From positions 1 through 7,097 of the forward strand of contig DPSD01000384.1 of NCBI GenBank assembly GCA_003538495.1: 7,097 bases of DNA, in the 5' to 3' direction. This document shows positions 1 to 4,776 of this stretch, piece after piece. The notes beneath the pieces are model-generated. The model saw nothing but the letters and a program-made list of their open reading frames with translations. It ran no database searches and was not told where the DNA came from. Numbering within the stretch: the stretch's first letter is position 1; every line of letters begins with the position of its first letter. A program made the position numbers and the translations under genes. The stretch comes from Accumulibacter sp. GTDB taxonomy: Bacteria > Pseudomonadota > Gammaproteobacteria > Burkholderiales > Rhodocyclaceae.

Positions 1-15
1 CGTAGGAAAGCAGCC

Positions 16-990
16 ATGAACAGCACACTGAACCTCGGACTGGGTTTGCTCGCGCTGGCGACCGTCATCGCCTTCTCTGCGACGTTCTACACGCTGGAAG
101 AAGGCGAGCAGGCCGTCATCGTCGAATTTGGCCGACCCGTGGGCGCGCCGGTCACCGAGGCTGGGCTGCATTTCAAGGTACCGTTCATCCAGGAGGTGCG
201 CCGTTTCGAGAAACGCATCCTGATCTGGGACGGTGACCCCAACCAGATCCCGACCAAAGGGCGAGAATTCATCTGGATCGACACGACGGCCCGCTGGCGC
301 ATCGCCGACGCGAAGAAGTTCCTCGAGAGTGTCGCCACCGAGGCCGGCGCACGCTCACGCCTGAACGACATCATCGACTCGGTGGTGCGCGACCAGGTGT
401 CGGGCAGCGAACTCGTGGAGCTCGTGCGCAGCGCATCATGGGTCGTGCCTAAGGGGGAGATCCTGGAAGAGGTGCCCGCCGAAGTACGCGAGGAATTGAA
501 GAAGGAAGTCGTGCGCGGGCGCGAAGAGATCACCCGAACCATCCTGGCTGAGGCGCGCAAGGTCATGCCGCAGTACGGCATCGAGCTGGTGGACGTGCGC
601 ATTAAGCGCCTGGACTATGTCGAAAGCGTGCGCGAGAAGGTGTACGCCCGAATGGTCTCTGAGCGCAAGCGCATCGCCGCGCAGTTCCGCTCCGAGGGCG
701 AAGGCCGCAGCGCCGAGATCCTGGGCACCATGGAAAAAGAGCTGCGTCAGATCCGCTCCACGGCCTACCGGCAGGTCCAGGAGGTGCGAGGCAAGGCGGA
801 CGCCGAAGCGACGCGCGTGTATGGAGCGGCCTACAACGGCGACCCGGAGTTCTACGCCTTCTCGCGCACGCTAGAGGCTTACAAGGAAGGCCAGAACAAG
901 AACTCGACGGTGATCCTCACGACGGACAGCGATTACTACCGGTATCTAAAGCAGGCCGGCGCACAGTCCTCCGGTCGCGCGGCGCGCTGA
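16..990 (+). CDS. hflC: HflC-type SPFH/band-7 membrane protein (FtsH protease modulator)
   Basis: 324 residues, close to the usual length of HflC (about 330). One N-terminal membrane segment spans about residues 7-25. The SPFH/band-7 domain follows: a segment at 27-40 with EQAVIVEFGR, then GLHFKVPF at 50-57. HflC-type signatures are DVRIKRLDY at 193-201, the charged helix VREKVYARMVSERKRIAAQF at 205-224, and DPEFYAFSRTLEAYK at 276-290. In the family, HflC pairs with HflK in a large inner-membrane complex that encloses and modulates the AAA protease FtsH, with the bulk of the protein in the periplasm. The start is supported by AGGAAAG at 4-10, five bases before the ATG. HflK would be expected just upstream, outside the window. 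The gene looks intact. Whether it is the housekeeping copy or an accessory copy in a stress island cannot be decided here. Confidence 0.93.
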   Translation: MNSTLNLGLGLLALATVIAFSATFYTLEEGEQAVIVEFGRPVGAPVTEAGLHFKVPFIQEVRRFEKRILIWDGDPNQIPTKGREFIWIDTTARWRIADAKKFLESVATEAGARSRLNDIIDSVVRDQVSGSELVELVRSASWVVPKGEILEEVPAEVREELKKEVVRGREEITRTILAEARKVMPQYGIELVDVRIKRLDYVESVREKVYARMVSERKRIAAQFRSEGEGRSAEILGTMEKELRQIRSTAYRQVQEVRGKADAEATRVYGAAYNGDPEFYAFSRTLEAYKEGQNKNSTVILTTDSDYYRYLKQAGAQSSGRAAR

Positions 991-1066
991 AGTCGCAACA
1001 TGAAAGCGTCTTATTGCCCAGCATGGCGGGCAGTTCCTCAAATCTCTCTCTCAAAGTGTAAACACC

Positions 1067-1849
1067 ATGACTATCGAAATCCCGCATCCTCCGCTACGGG
1101 GCAAGAAGGCGCTGATCGTTGGCGTTGCCAATGAGCACTCCATTGCCTATGGCTGCGCCAAGGCCTTCCGTGAACTGGAAGCCGACCTGGCCATCACCTA
1201 CCTCAACGAAAAATCAAGGCCGTACGTCGAGCCGCTAGCGAAGACGCTGGACGCTCCGATCTTCATGCCTCTCGATGTCAGTCAGCCCGGCCAACTCGAA
1301 GCGCTGTTCGAGGAAGTCACCAAAACATGGGGCCGCCTCGACATCCTGGTGCACGCGATCGCCTTTGCACCCAAGGAGGACCTGCAGGGAGGGCTGCTCA
1401 ACTGTTCGGCGGAAGGCTTCGCCAAGGCAATGGACATTTCCTGCCACTCGTTCATTCGCATGGCTCGACTGGCGGCACCGCTGATGGATCAGGGTGGGGC
1501 GATGTTCGCCATGAGCTACCACGGTGCCAATGAAGTGGTGCCGAACTACAACGTGATGGGGCCCGTGAAAGCGGCGCTGGAATCCGCCTGTCGCTACCTG
1601 GCTTACGAATTGGGGCATCAGGGCATCCGCGTCCATGCAATCTCGCCGGGGCCACTCAAGACACGGGCGGCCTCGGGACTCAAAGATTTCCATTTGTTGC
1701 TCAACGAAGCAGTGCAGCGCGCGCCAATCGGTGAGCAGGTGGACATCATGGACATTGGCTTCACCTGCGCCTTCTTGGCTACCCCCTACGCTCGCCGTCT
1801 GACTGGCAGCACGGTTTACGTGGATGGCGGTGTGAATATCATGGCCTAG
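1067..1849 (+). CDS. fabI: Enoyl-[acyl-carrier-protein] reductase, FabI type
   Basis: 260 residues, the normal FabI length. FabI carries out the last step of each fatty-acid elongation cycle, NAD(P)H-dependent reduction of trans-2-enoyl-ACP in the cytoplasm. The divergent dinucleotide-binding loop is GVANEHSIAYG at 19-29. D70 lies in the adenine-binding region and HAIAFAP at 96-102 lines the cofactor and triclosan pocket. The catalytic set is Y151 (SYHGA), Y161 and K168 (YNVMGPVK, Tyr-x6-Lys). The substrate-loop region ISPGPLKTRAASGLKDF is at 192-208 and VDGG at 252-255. At the position of E. coli Gly93 it has Ala99, which is also natural in some triclosan-sensitive FabIs, so it does not by itself predict resistance. 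No good Shine-Dalgarno precedes the ATG; the 76-bp gap after hflC is CT-rich. It may be a second FabI rather than the essential copy, because its neighbours are not lipid genes; that is inference. Confidence 0.93.
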   Translation: MTIEIPHPPLRGKKALIVGVANEHSIAYGCAKAFRELEADLAITYLNEKSRPYVEPLAKTLDAPIFMPLDVSQPGQLEALFEEVTKTWGRLDILVHAIAFAPKEDLQGGLLNCSAEGFAKAMDISCHSFIRMARLAAPLMDQGGAMFAMSYHGANEVVPNYNVMGPVKAALESACRYLAYELGHQGIRVHAISPGPLKTRAASGLKDFHLLLNEAVQRAPIGEQVDIMDIGFTCAFLATPYARRLTGSTVYVDGGVNIMA

Positions 1850-1912
1850 GAGGGTGTCGGATCGGTTCTCTCATTGCATGCTTTAGGAGATGACGGCAAT
1901 GCCGCCCAGCAA

Positions 1913-1929
1913 GACCTGCCGAGCAGGTC
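1913..1929 (+). terminator. Possible transcription-end hairpin after fabI
   Basis: GACCTGC and GCAGGTC form a perfect 7-bp stem around a 3-base loop CGA. It lies 64 bases past the fabI stop. No U-tract follows, so it does not match a classical intrinsic terminator. It may be a processing or 3'-end-stabilising hairpin, or simply part of the upstream regulatory region. Confidence 0.35.
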
Positions 1930-1963
1930 CGCTTCACGCCAACGGTAAGCAAGTAGTACGAGA

Positions 1964-1981
1964 AATGACAGAAATGTCATT
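1964..1981. promoter_or_regulatory. CusR/CopR-like response-regulator box
   Basis: AATGACA at 1964-1970 and TGTCATT at 1975-1981 form a perfect inverted repeat with a 4-base spacer (GAAA). This matches the core layout of the copper-responsive CusR/CopR box of proteobacteria, ATGACA-N4-TGTCAT. It is about 104 bp upstream of the Met-rich gene start. Measured from the box centre, an AATACT hexamer at 2014-2019 would place a transcription start near 2026, roughly -53. As far as I recall that is similar to CusR at cusC. The expected -35 zone (about 1991-1996) is poor, as is usual for activator-dependent promoters. The cognate CopRS/CusRS pair is not in this window. Confidence 0.7.
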
Positions 1982-2010
1982 CTCTAGTCACCTCCCTGTC
2001 GGTGTTCGCC

Positions 2011-2047
2011 GTCAATACTGCTCAATGTAACGCGCTGTCAATACTGC
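2011..2047 (+). repeat. Two direct copies of an 11-bp repeat in the operon leader/promoter
   Basis: GTCAATACTGC occurs at 2011-2021 and again at 2037-2047, 26 bp apart start to start. The copies lie between the regulatory palindrome and the start of the Met-rich gene. They could be a small tandem duplication of a -10 region or a binding-site pair; nothing else indicates a function. Confidence 0.6.
2014..2019 (+). promoter_or_regulatory. Tentative -10 element of the copper-type operon
   Basis: AATACT resembles a sigma70 -10 hexamer and sits at a suitable distance downstream of the CusR/CopR-like box, with no recognisable -35. The same hexamer recurs at 2040-2045 inside a repeated 11-mer, so which copy, if either, is used cannot be told from sequence. 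Confidence 0.3.
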
Positions 2048-2084
2048 CAGCAACAAGCAGCCCACCAACGAATAAGGAATGGCA

Positions 2085-2429
2085 ATGAAGAACTTATCCC
2101 GGCATCTCGCACTGATCGCCTTCACGGCAACGCTCGGTACGCCGCTCGTCCTGCACGCAGCCGAGAAGACAGCGCCTGCAGCGCCGACACAAGAACAGAT
2201 GCAGGCCCGAATGCAGACCATGCAGACGCGCATGCAGGCCATGCAGAAGACCGAAAGCGCCGACGCACGCATGCCGATGATGGCGGCACAGATGGAGGAC
2301 ATGCAGGCCATGATGGGGTACATGAGTGCCGCTGGCTGCCCAATGGCAGGCGGCCATGACAACATGGGAATGCAAGGCCAGCAAGGAATGCCGATGATGC
2401 CCGGAATGCATGGCAGTCAAACGAAATGA
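2085..2429 (+). CDS. Exported methionine-rich protein, probable periplasmic Cu/Ag-binding
   Basis: 114 residues. A signal peptide covers about residues 1-25 (positive start MKNLSR, hydrophobic core, LHA-A cleavage region). The mature part has about 20 methionines in 89 residues plus one Cys (C85). Two segments carry Met in a strict a/d heptad spacing: 39, 43, 46, 50, 53 and again 66, 70, 73, 77, 80. This suggests two amphipathic helices, each with a Met stripe. A flexible Gly/Met/His tail follows (GMPMMPGMHG at 101-110). Thioether-rich exported proteins commonly bind Cu(I) or Ag(I), and the upstream CusR-like box agrees; the metal is inferred. I chose the ATG at 2085 because AAGGA at 2074-2078 is six bases before it. 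An in-frame ATG at 2079 abuts the Shine-Dalgarno and is unlikely. I do not recognise a named family. Confidence 0.85.
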   Translation: MKNLSRHLALIAFTATLGTPLVLHAAEKTAPAAPTQEQMQARMQTMQTRMQAMQKTESADARMPMMAAQMEDMQAMMGYMSAAGCPMAGGHDNMGMQGQQGMPMMPGMHGSQTK

Positions 2430-2436
2430 TTCATGC

Positions 2437-2462
2437 ATCGGCGACCCAGGACACTCGCCGAT
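2437..2462 (+). promoter_or_regulatory. Intercistronic RNA hairpin
   Basis: ATCGGCGA at 2437-2444 pairs perfectly with TCGCCGAT at 2455-2462 around a 10-base loop, between the Met-rich gene stop and the Shine-Dalgarno of the next gene. No U-tract follows. A competing 7-bp inverted repeat, ATGCATG at 2406-2412 with CATGCAT at 2432-2438, shares two bases, so the two cannot form fully together. A role in protecting the upstream message or lowering downstream expression is inference. Confidence 0.5.
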
Positions 2463-2485
2463 CACCAACCTGAATGGAGGGGCTA

Positions 2486-2635
2486 ATGTTTCTCTGGTTG
2501 AAGCGACTCCTCGACGACTTTCGTGACTGGCGCAAGGCCAACGCGGAAGCGCATGCCAAATCGCCACCACACTCATGCTGCTCGGCACCACCACCGGGGG
2601 CCGGCAGCCACCACGACCACGGAGGAAAAGCATAG
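2486..2635 (+). CDS. 49-residue Cys/His-tailed small protein, putative metal binder
   Basis: This short gene lies between the Met-rich protein and the cytochrome. An excellent Shine-Dalgarno, GGAGG at 2476-2480, sits five bases before the ATG. The stop TAG (2633-2635) directly abuts the GTG of the cytochrome gene, so the two are probably translationally coupled. Residues 1-20 form an amphipathic, positively charged segment (MFLWLKRLLDDFRDWRKANA). Then comes a Pro-rich part with adjacent cysteines C31-C32, and a tail with H42, H43 and H45. There is no clear cleavable signal peptide; the N-terminus could be a membrane-surface helix. The Cys-Cys plus His cluster and the operon suggest binding of Cu, Ag or another soft metal. 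I do not recognise the family. Confidence 0.75.
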   Translation: MFLWLKRLLDDFRDWRKANAEAHAKSPPHSCCSAPPPGAGSHHDHGGKA

Positions 2636-3076
2636 GTGAAGAAAATTTTCCAGCGAACCATCGCGATCGCCGCTAGCGATCCCAGCATCCACCTGCGGCT
2701 TAGCCTGATCGCGCTGCTCATCGGCGCCGCGGTCTTCGTCAGCCTGCCCGCTGCGGCGCAAAACCTGCAAGTGCCGCAGCCAAGCCCGGGGCTGATGCCC
2801 AACCCGGCAGCGGGAAAAATCCTCTTCGACAAGAGCTGCGCTTCCTGCCACGGCATCGATCTGCAAGGCAGTGACAAGGGGCCTCCAATGCTGAACAAGA
2901 TCTACCAGCCCTCACATCACAGCGACGCCTCTTTCCAGTTGGCAGTAGCAAACGGTTCGCGCGCGCACCACTGGAAATTCGGGGACATGGTGCCAGTTCC
3001 CGGACTTACCCCGGACGACGTCGCACAGATTACTGCGTACGTGCGACTTGAGCAGCGCAAGGTGGGTCTTCAATAA
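2636..3076 (+). CDS. Exported mono-haem cytochrome c (class I-like)
   Basis: 146 residues from a GTG start, with GGAGGA at 2621-2626 nine bases upstream. A hydrophobic export segment spans about residues 21-41 and ends in AAA-Q, so the mature protein should be periplasmic or membrane-anchored. The N-terminal region before it (about 20 residues) is longer than usual. The haem site is C68-x-x-C71-H72 (SCASCHG). The likely sixth ligand is M118 in FGDMVPVPGL, followed by the family's C-terminal helix DDVAQITAYVR at 127-137. This is the cytochrome c class I pattern of small electron carriers. As third gene of a CusR-box operon it may be an electron acceptor or donor in copper redox handling, or simply a stress-induced carrier. 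The partner is not visible. Confidence 0.88.
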   Translation: MKKIFQRTIAIAASDPSIHLRLSLIALLIGAAVFVSLPAAAQNLQVPQPSPGLMPNPAAGKILFDKSCASCHGIDLQGSDKGPPMLNKIYQPSHHSDASFQLAVANGSRAHHWKFGDMVPVPGLTPDDVAQITAYVRLEQRKVGLQ

Positions 3077-3079
3077 GGG

Positions 3080-3101
3080 GACTTCCCAGAACACGGAAGT
3101 C
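3080..3101 (+). terminator. Hairpin just after the cytochrome gene
   Basis: GACTTCC at 3080-3086 and GGAAGTC at 3095-3101 form a perfect 7-bp stem with an 8-base loop, starting three bases past the stop. The following bases (AAAGTACG) lack a U-tract, so if it ends transcription it does so weakly or with Rho. It marks the probable 3' end of the copper-type operon. Confidence 0.4.
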
Positions 3102-3168
3102 AAAGTACGCCAGAAAGGGGAGGGTGCTGGGCCGAAACCAACGACTACGCCGGCAGCAAAGCCGCTGA

Positions 3169-3324
3169 CTAAGGTTGCTGGGAGATCTCCGGGTATATTC
3201 CGCGAAAAAGTGACCAGTACCCAGCCGGGATTCGAGCGTGCCCGATTTTAGCGGCTAAAATTTCCTGAACGCTCTCCAGAATCATCTGCAGCGACAGCGC
3301 CTCGGTGAAAAAGGGGAGGTTCAT
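3169..3324 (-). CDS. Short ORF coupled to the nuclease gene stop, unknown
   Basis: 51 codons. The ATG at 3324-3322 overlaps the TGA of the YhcG-type gene (ATGA), and a GA-rich Shine-Dalgarno-like run (GAGAGAGGG) precedes it. That arrangement is typical of translational coupling. The product starts MNLPFFTEALSLQMILESVQ and has an amphipathic, slightly hydrophobic first half. There is no motif I recognise and no signal peptide. It may be a true small partner of the nuclease, the truncated front of a longer downstream gene cut by rearrangement, or chance. The ORF contains an inverted repeat at 3245-3261. Confidence 0.3.
   Translation of the reverse strand: MNLPFFTEALSLQMILESVQEILAAKIGHARIPAGYWSLFRGIYPEISQQP
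3245..3261. repeat. Short perfect inverted repeat (AT-rich)
   Basis: ATTTTAG at 3245-3251 and CTAAAAT at 3255-3261 flank a 3-base centre CGG. It stands out as AT-rich in a GC-rich region between two convergent transcription units. It could be an operator, a weak bidirectional terminator stem or an element end; none is established. Confidence 0.4.
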
Positions 3325-4380
3325 TCACCCTCTCTCAAGCGTTGGGCCATCTCTATCGCTTCGCGCTCACGCTCCAGTTCGGCCCGAAGCTCTTCTTCGG
3401 ACGGCAAGACAAGCCGGTACTTGGTGGCGAACAGCTGCGCGCTGTCGTGCAGGACCGAATAGCGCACCACCGCATGATCCTTGTCGCCGCACAACACGAT
3501 GCCCACCGAGGGGTTGTCGTCCGGGCCACGTTTGAGGTCGTCGTACATGCGGACATACATGTCCATCTGCCCGATGTCCTGGTGCGTCAGTTTTCCGGTC
3601 TTGAGGTCGACGAGCACGAAACACTTGAGCAGGTAGTTGTAGTAGAACACCAGGTCAATGTAGAAGTCCTGCGACTCGGTGCTGATACGCTGCTGGCGAG
3701 CAACAAAGGCAAAGCCTTTGCCCAATTCCAGCAAGAAGCCCTGCAGCTTGTCCATCAAGGCCTGTTCCAGCGTCGCTTCGAGGAGCTTGCCCGTGCCGGG
3801 CAGCCCCAGGAATTCAAGCATCACCGGGTCACGCACAAACTCGCGCGGACGGTGCGGCAAAGCGGCCATGTTCTCGTTGGCCTCCTCCGTTACGCTGGCC
3901 TTGTCCTGGCTGAGCAAGCGGCGATCGTAATAGAGCGTGTCGATCTGCCGATCGATGGCGCGCGAACTCCAGTTCTGGACGGCGGCCTCCTGCATGTACC
4001 ATTGCCGAGCGGTGACGTCGGATACGCGTAGCAACTAGCGGTAGTGCGTCCAGCTCAATTCGGTACGCACTGCGTCCCAAATTGGAAATGCGGCATAAAA
4101 CGACCGTATATGCCGCAGATTGCGCTCGTCGAAACCTCTGCCAAACTCCGCCGCAAGCGCCTCGGACAATCGCGGTAGGAGGCGCTTGCCGTACGCGGCA
4201 CGCGCCTGCCCGTCTTGCTCGAACTCCACGATGTGGCGACCGACTTCCCAGCAGGTTTGCACCATGTCTACGGCGCGTAGCGCCAGATGGCGACCCTGTC
4301 GAATCAGGCCGCGCAGTGCGTCCAGCAACCCGGATAGTTGGGGGGCGCGCGCTCGCCATAGGTACCATCGGTTTACTCAT
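3321..4380 (-). pseudogene. YhcG/DUF1016 PD-(D/E)XK nuclease gene, frameshifted and with an internal amber codon
   Basis: Two same-frame ORFs, 4328-4035 and 4034-3321, read as one DUF1016 protein interrupted only by TAG at 4037-4035 (HYR-stop-LLRV). The N-terminal DUF1016 domain includes LDALRGLIRQGR, CWEVGRHIVEFEQ, FDERNLRHIRSFY and ELSWTHYR. The C-terminal nuclease domain has FYIDLVFYY, VDLKTGKL (acidic-x-Lys) and QMDMY (Gln-x3-Tyr), the PD-(D/E)XK catalytic pattern. The likely original start is ATG 4380 (MSKPMVPMASAR), with GGAG six bases upstream. It is out of frame by one base, and removing one C from the C6 run at 4345-4340 restores a continuous 352-codon gene apart from the amber. Two lesions argue for a pseudogene. 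A restart at TTG 4034 would leave only the nuclease half. Homologues often sit near restriction-modification loci, and the substrate is poorly defined. Confidence 0.88.
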
Positions 4381-4501
4381 TACAAGCTCCGGACGTGTGT
4401 TGCTCCAGTATGGCTGCCTGAACGACGTCGCTGCTTTCAGCCCGCGCCTTGCGGAGGCATTCGGCGAGTTTTGCCTCGTCTTCGACCATCAAAATCTCCA
4501 C
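4373..4501 (-). pseudogene. Relic of an OmpR-type response regulator (receiver N-terminus only)
   Basis: A 42-codon reading frame from GTG 4501 to TAA 4375-4373 begins MEILMVEDEAKLAECLRKAR. This is the hallmark first strand and helix of metal-responsive OmpR-family regulators (CzcR/CopR/IrlR style, typically M-x-I-L-x-VEDE-x-KLAEYLRKAL). The acidic pair in VEDE is kept. Similarity fades after about residue 26 (AESSDVV). The phospho-accepting Asp, the Lys and the whole DNA-binding domain are absent. The frame ends inside the first codons of the YhcG-type gene. ATG 4489 has a better Shine-Dalgarno (GGAG 4499-4496) but would remove the first strand; family alignment favours GTG 4501. This is a truncated, non-functional fragment whose 3' part was replaced by the nuclease segment, with the junction near 4410-4425. 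Confidence 0.65.
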
Positions 4502-4535
4502 GCGCGGATGACCACAGAGGCGACGAGCCTACGAC

Positions 4536-4551
4536 ATTACGAATTTGTAAT
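4536..4551. promoter_or_regulatory. Near-palindromic regulator box upstream of the response-regulator relic
   Basis: ATTACGAATTTGTAAT is a 16-bp inverted repeat with one mismatched pair (half-sites ATTAC and GTAAT). ATTAC...GTAAT symmetry is characteristic of boxes bound by CopR/CzcR-type OmpR-family regulators, which often autoregulate. It lies 34 bp upstream of the GTG of the relic. It is about 225 bp from the czcI-like start, so it more likely served the lost regulator gene. Confidence 0.5.
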
Positions 4552-4707
4552 CGCACTGTTCGCGATTCGACGTGGCCAGTCTCTTACAGTGCGTCCCGTT
4601 CCCGGCAGCACAGCTGCCTGATGATGCCTCGGCTGCGCGGCAACTTACCAGCTTTTTCGTGGGCTGCCAGTTCCGGCGCAGGCCGCCGGGGCGTGCAAGA
4701 AGGGTGA

Positions 4708-4733
4708 CTCAGGAATAGCAGGCGCTCAGGAAT
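4708..4733. repeat. Pair of 9-bp direct repeats upstream of the czcI-like gene
   Basis: CTCAGGAAT at 4708-4716 and 4725-4733, 17 bp apart start to start. They lie immediately upstream of the AT-rich promoter-like stretch. They could be regulator half-sites in tandem; no known motif was recognised. Confidence 0.5.
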
Positions 4734-4737
4734 GCCC

Positions 4738-4768
4738 TTTATTAGACTCGCCATAGTGAATATACAAT
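4738..4768 (+). promoter_or_regulatory. Tentative promoter of the czc-like operon
   Basis: TTTATT at 4738-4743 and TATACA at 4761-4766 are spaced 17 bp; TACAAT at 4763-4768 would instead give 19 bp, as in MerR-type promoters. The element ends about nine bases before ATG 4777, leaving an extremely short leader with no Shine-Dalgarno. Either translation is leaderless or the true promoter is further upstream. Confidence 0.3.
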
Positions 4769-4776
4769 CGCGCCCC

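Larger units (their letters stand above)
1850..2084. other. Intergenic region between fabI and the copper-type operon
   Basis: About 235 bp without a supported gene. It holds a hairpin at 1913-1929, a CusR/CopR-like palindrome at 1964-1981, two copies of an 11-bp direct repeat at 2011-2021 and 2037-2047, and the Shine-Dalgarno of the next gene at 2074-2078. A 43-codon ORF at 1899-2030 runs straight across the palindrome and is probably not a gene. Confidence 0.7.
4502..4776. other. Divergent intergenic region between regulator relic and czc-like operon
   Basis: About 275 bp with no supported gene. It contains a 16-bp near-palindrome at 4536-4551, a 6-bp stem hairpin at 4604-4618 (GGCAGC-ACA-GCTGCC), two CTCAGGAAT direct repeats at 4708-4716 and 4725-4733, and an AT-rich stretch at 4738-4768 that is the likely promoter of the czcI-like gene. 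Longer reading frames in this stretch show no family resemblance. Confidence 0.6.

Noticed and set aside
87..602. 171-codon - strand ORF inside hflC
   Set aside because: It is antisense to a well-supported HflC frame, with Ser/Arg-rich composition typical of a shadow frame.
1067..1849. Triclosan-resistance mutation in FabI (Ala at the E. coli Gly93 position)
   Set aside because: Ala occurs naturally at this position in triclosan-sensitive FabIs. The positions matching E. coli Met159 and Phe203 are the sensitive type, so resistance cannot be claimed.
1899..2030. 43-codon + strand ORF with GGAG nine bases upstream
   Set aside because: It runs across the CusR/CopR-like box and one 11-mer repeat, has no recognisable motif, and ends in the promoter region of the next operon.
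2094..2633. - strand ORFs rich in His/Met/Cys opposite the copper-type genes
   Set aside because: The metal-ligand-like composition is just the complement of ATG-rich and His-coding + strand DNA; there is no start signal or family match.
3048..3251. + strand ORF overlapping the end of the cytochrome gene
   Set aside because: It starts inside the cytochrome gene, lacks its own ribosome binding site, has low-complexity Lys/Thr/Pro content and resembles no family.
3342..4031. 229-codon + strand ORF
   Set aside because: It is the antisense of the YhcG-type nuclease domain, whose minus-strand reading has clear family motifs and catalytic residues. The long antisense frame is a GC-bias effect.
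4082..4707. Two overlapping + strand ORFs of 179 and 195 codons
   Set aside because: Both are antisense to the N-terminal half of the nuclease gene and the regulator relic, are Arg/Pro/Ser-rich and have no motif.
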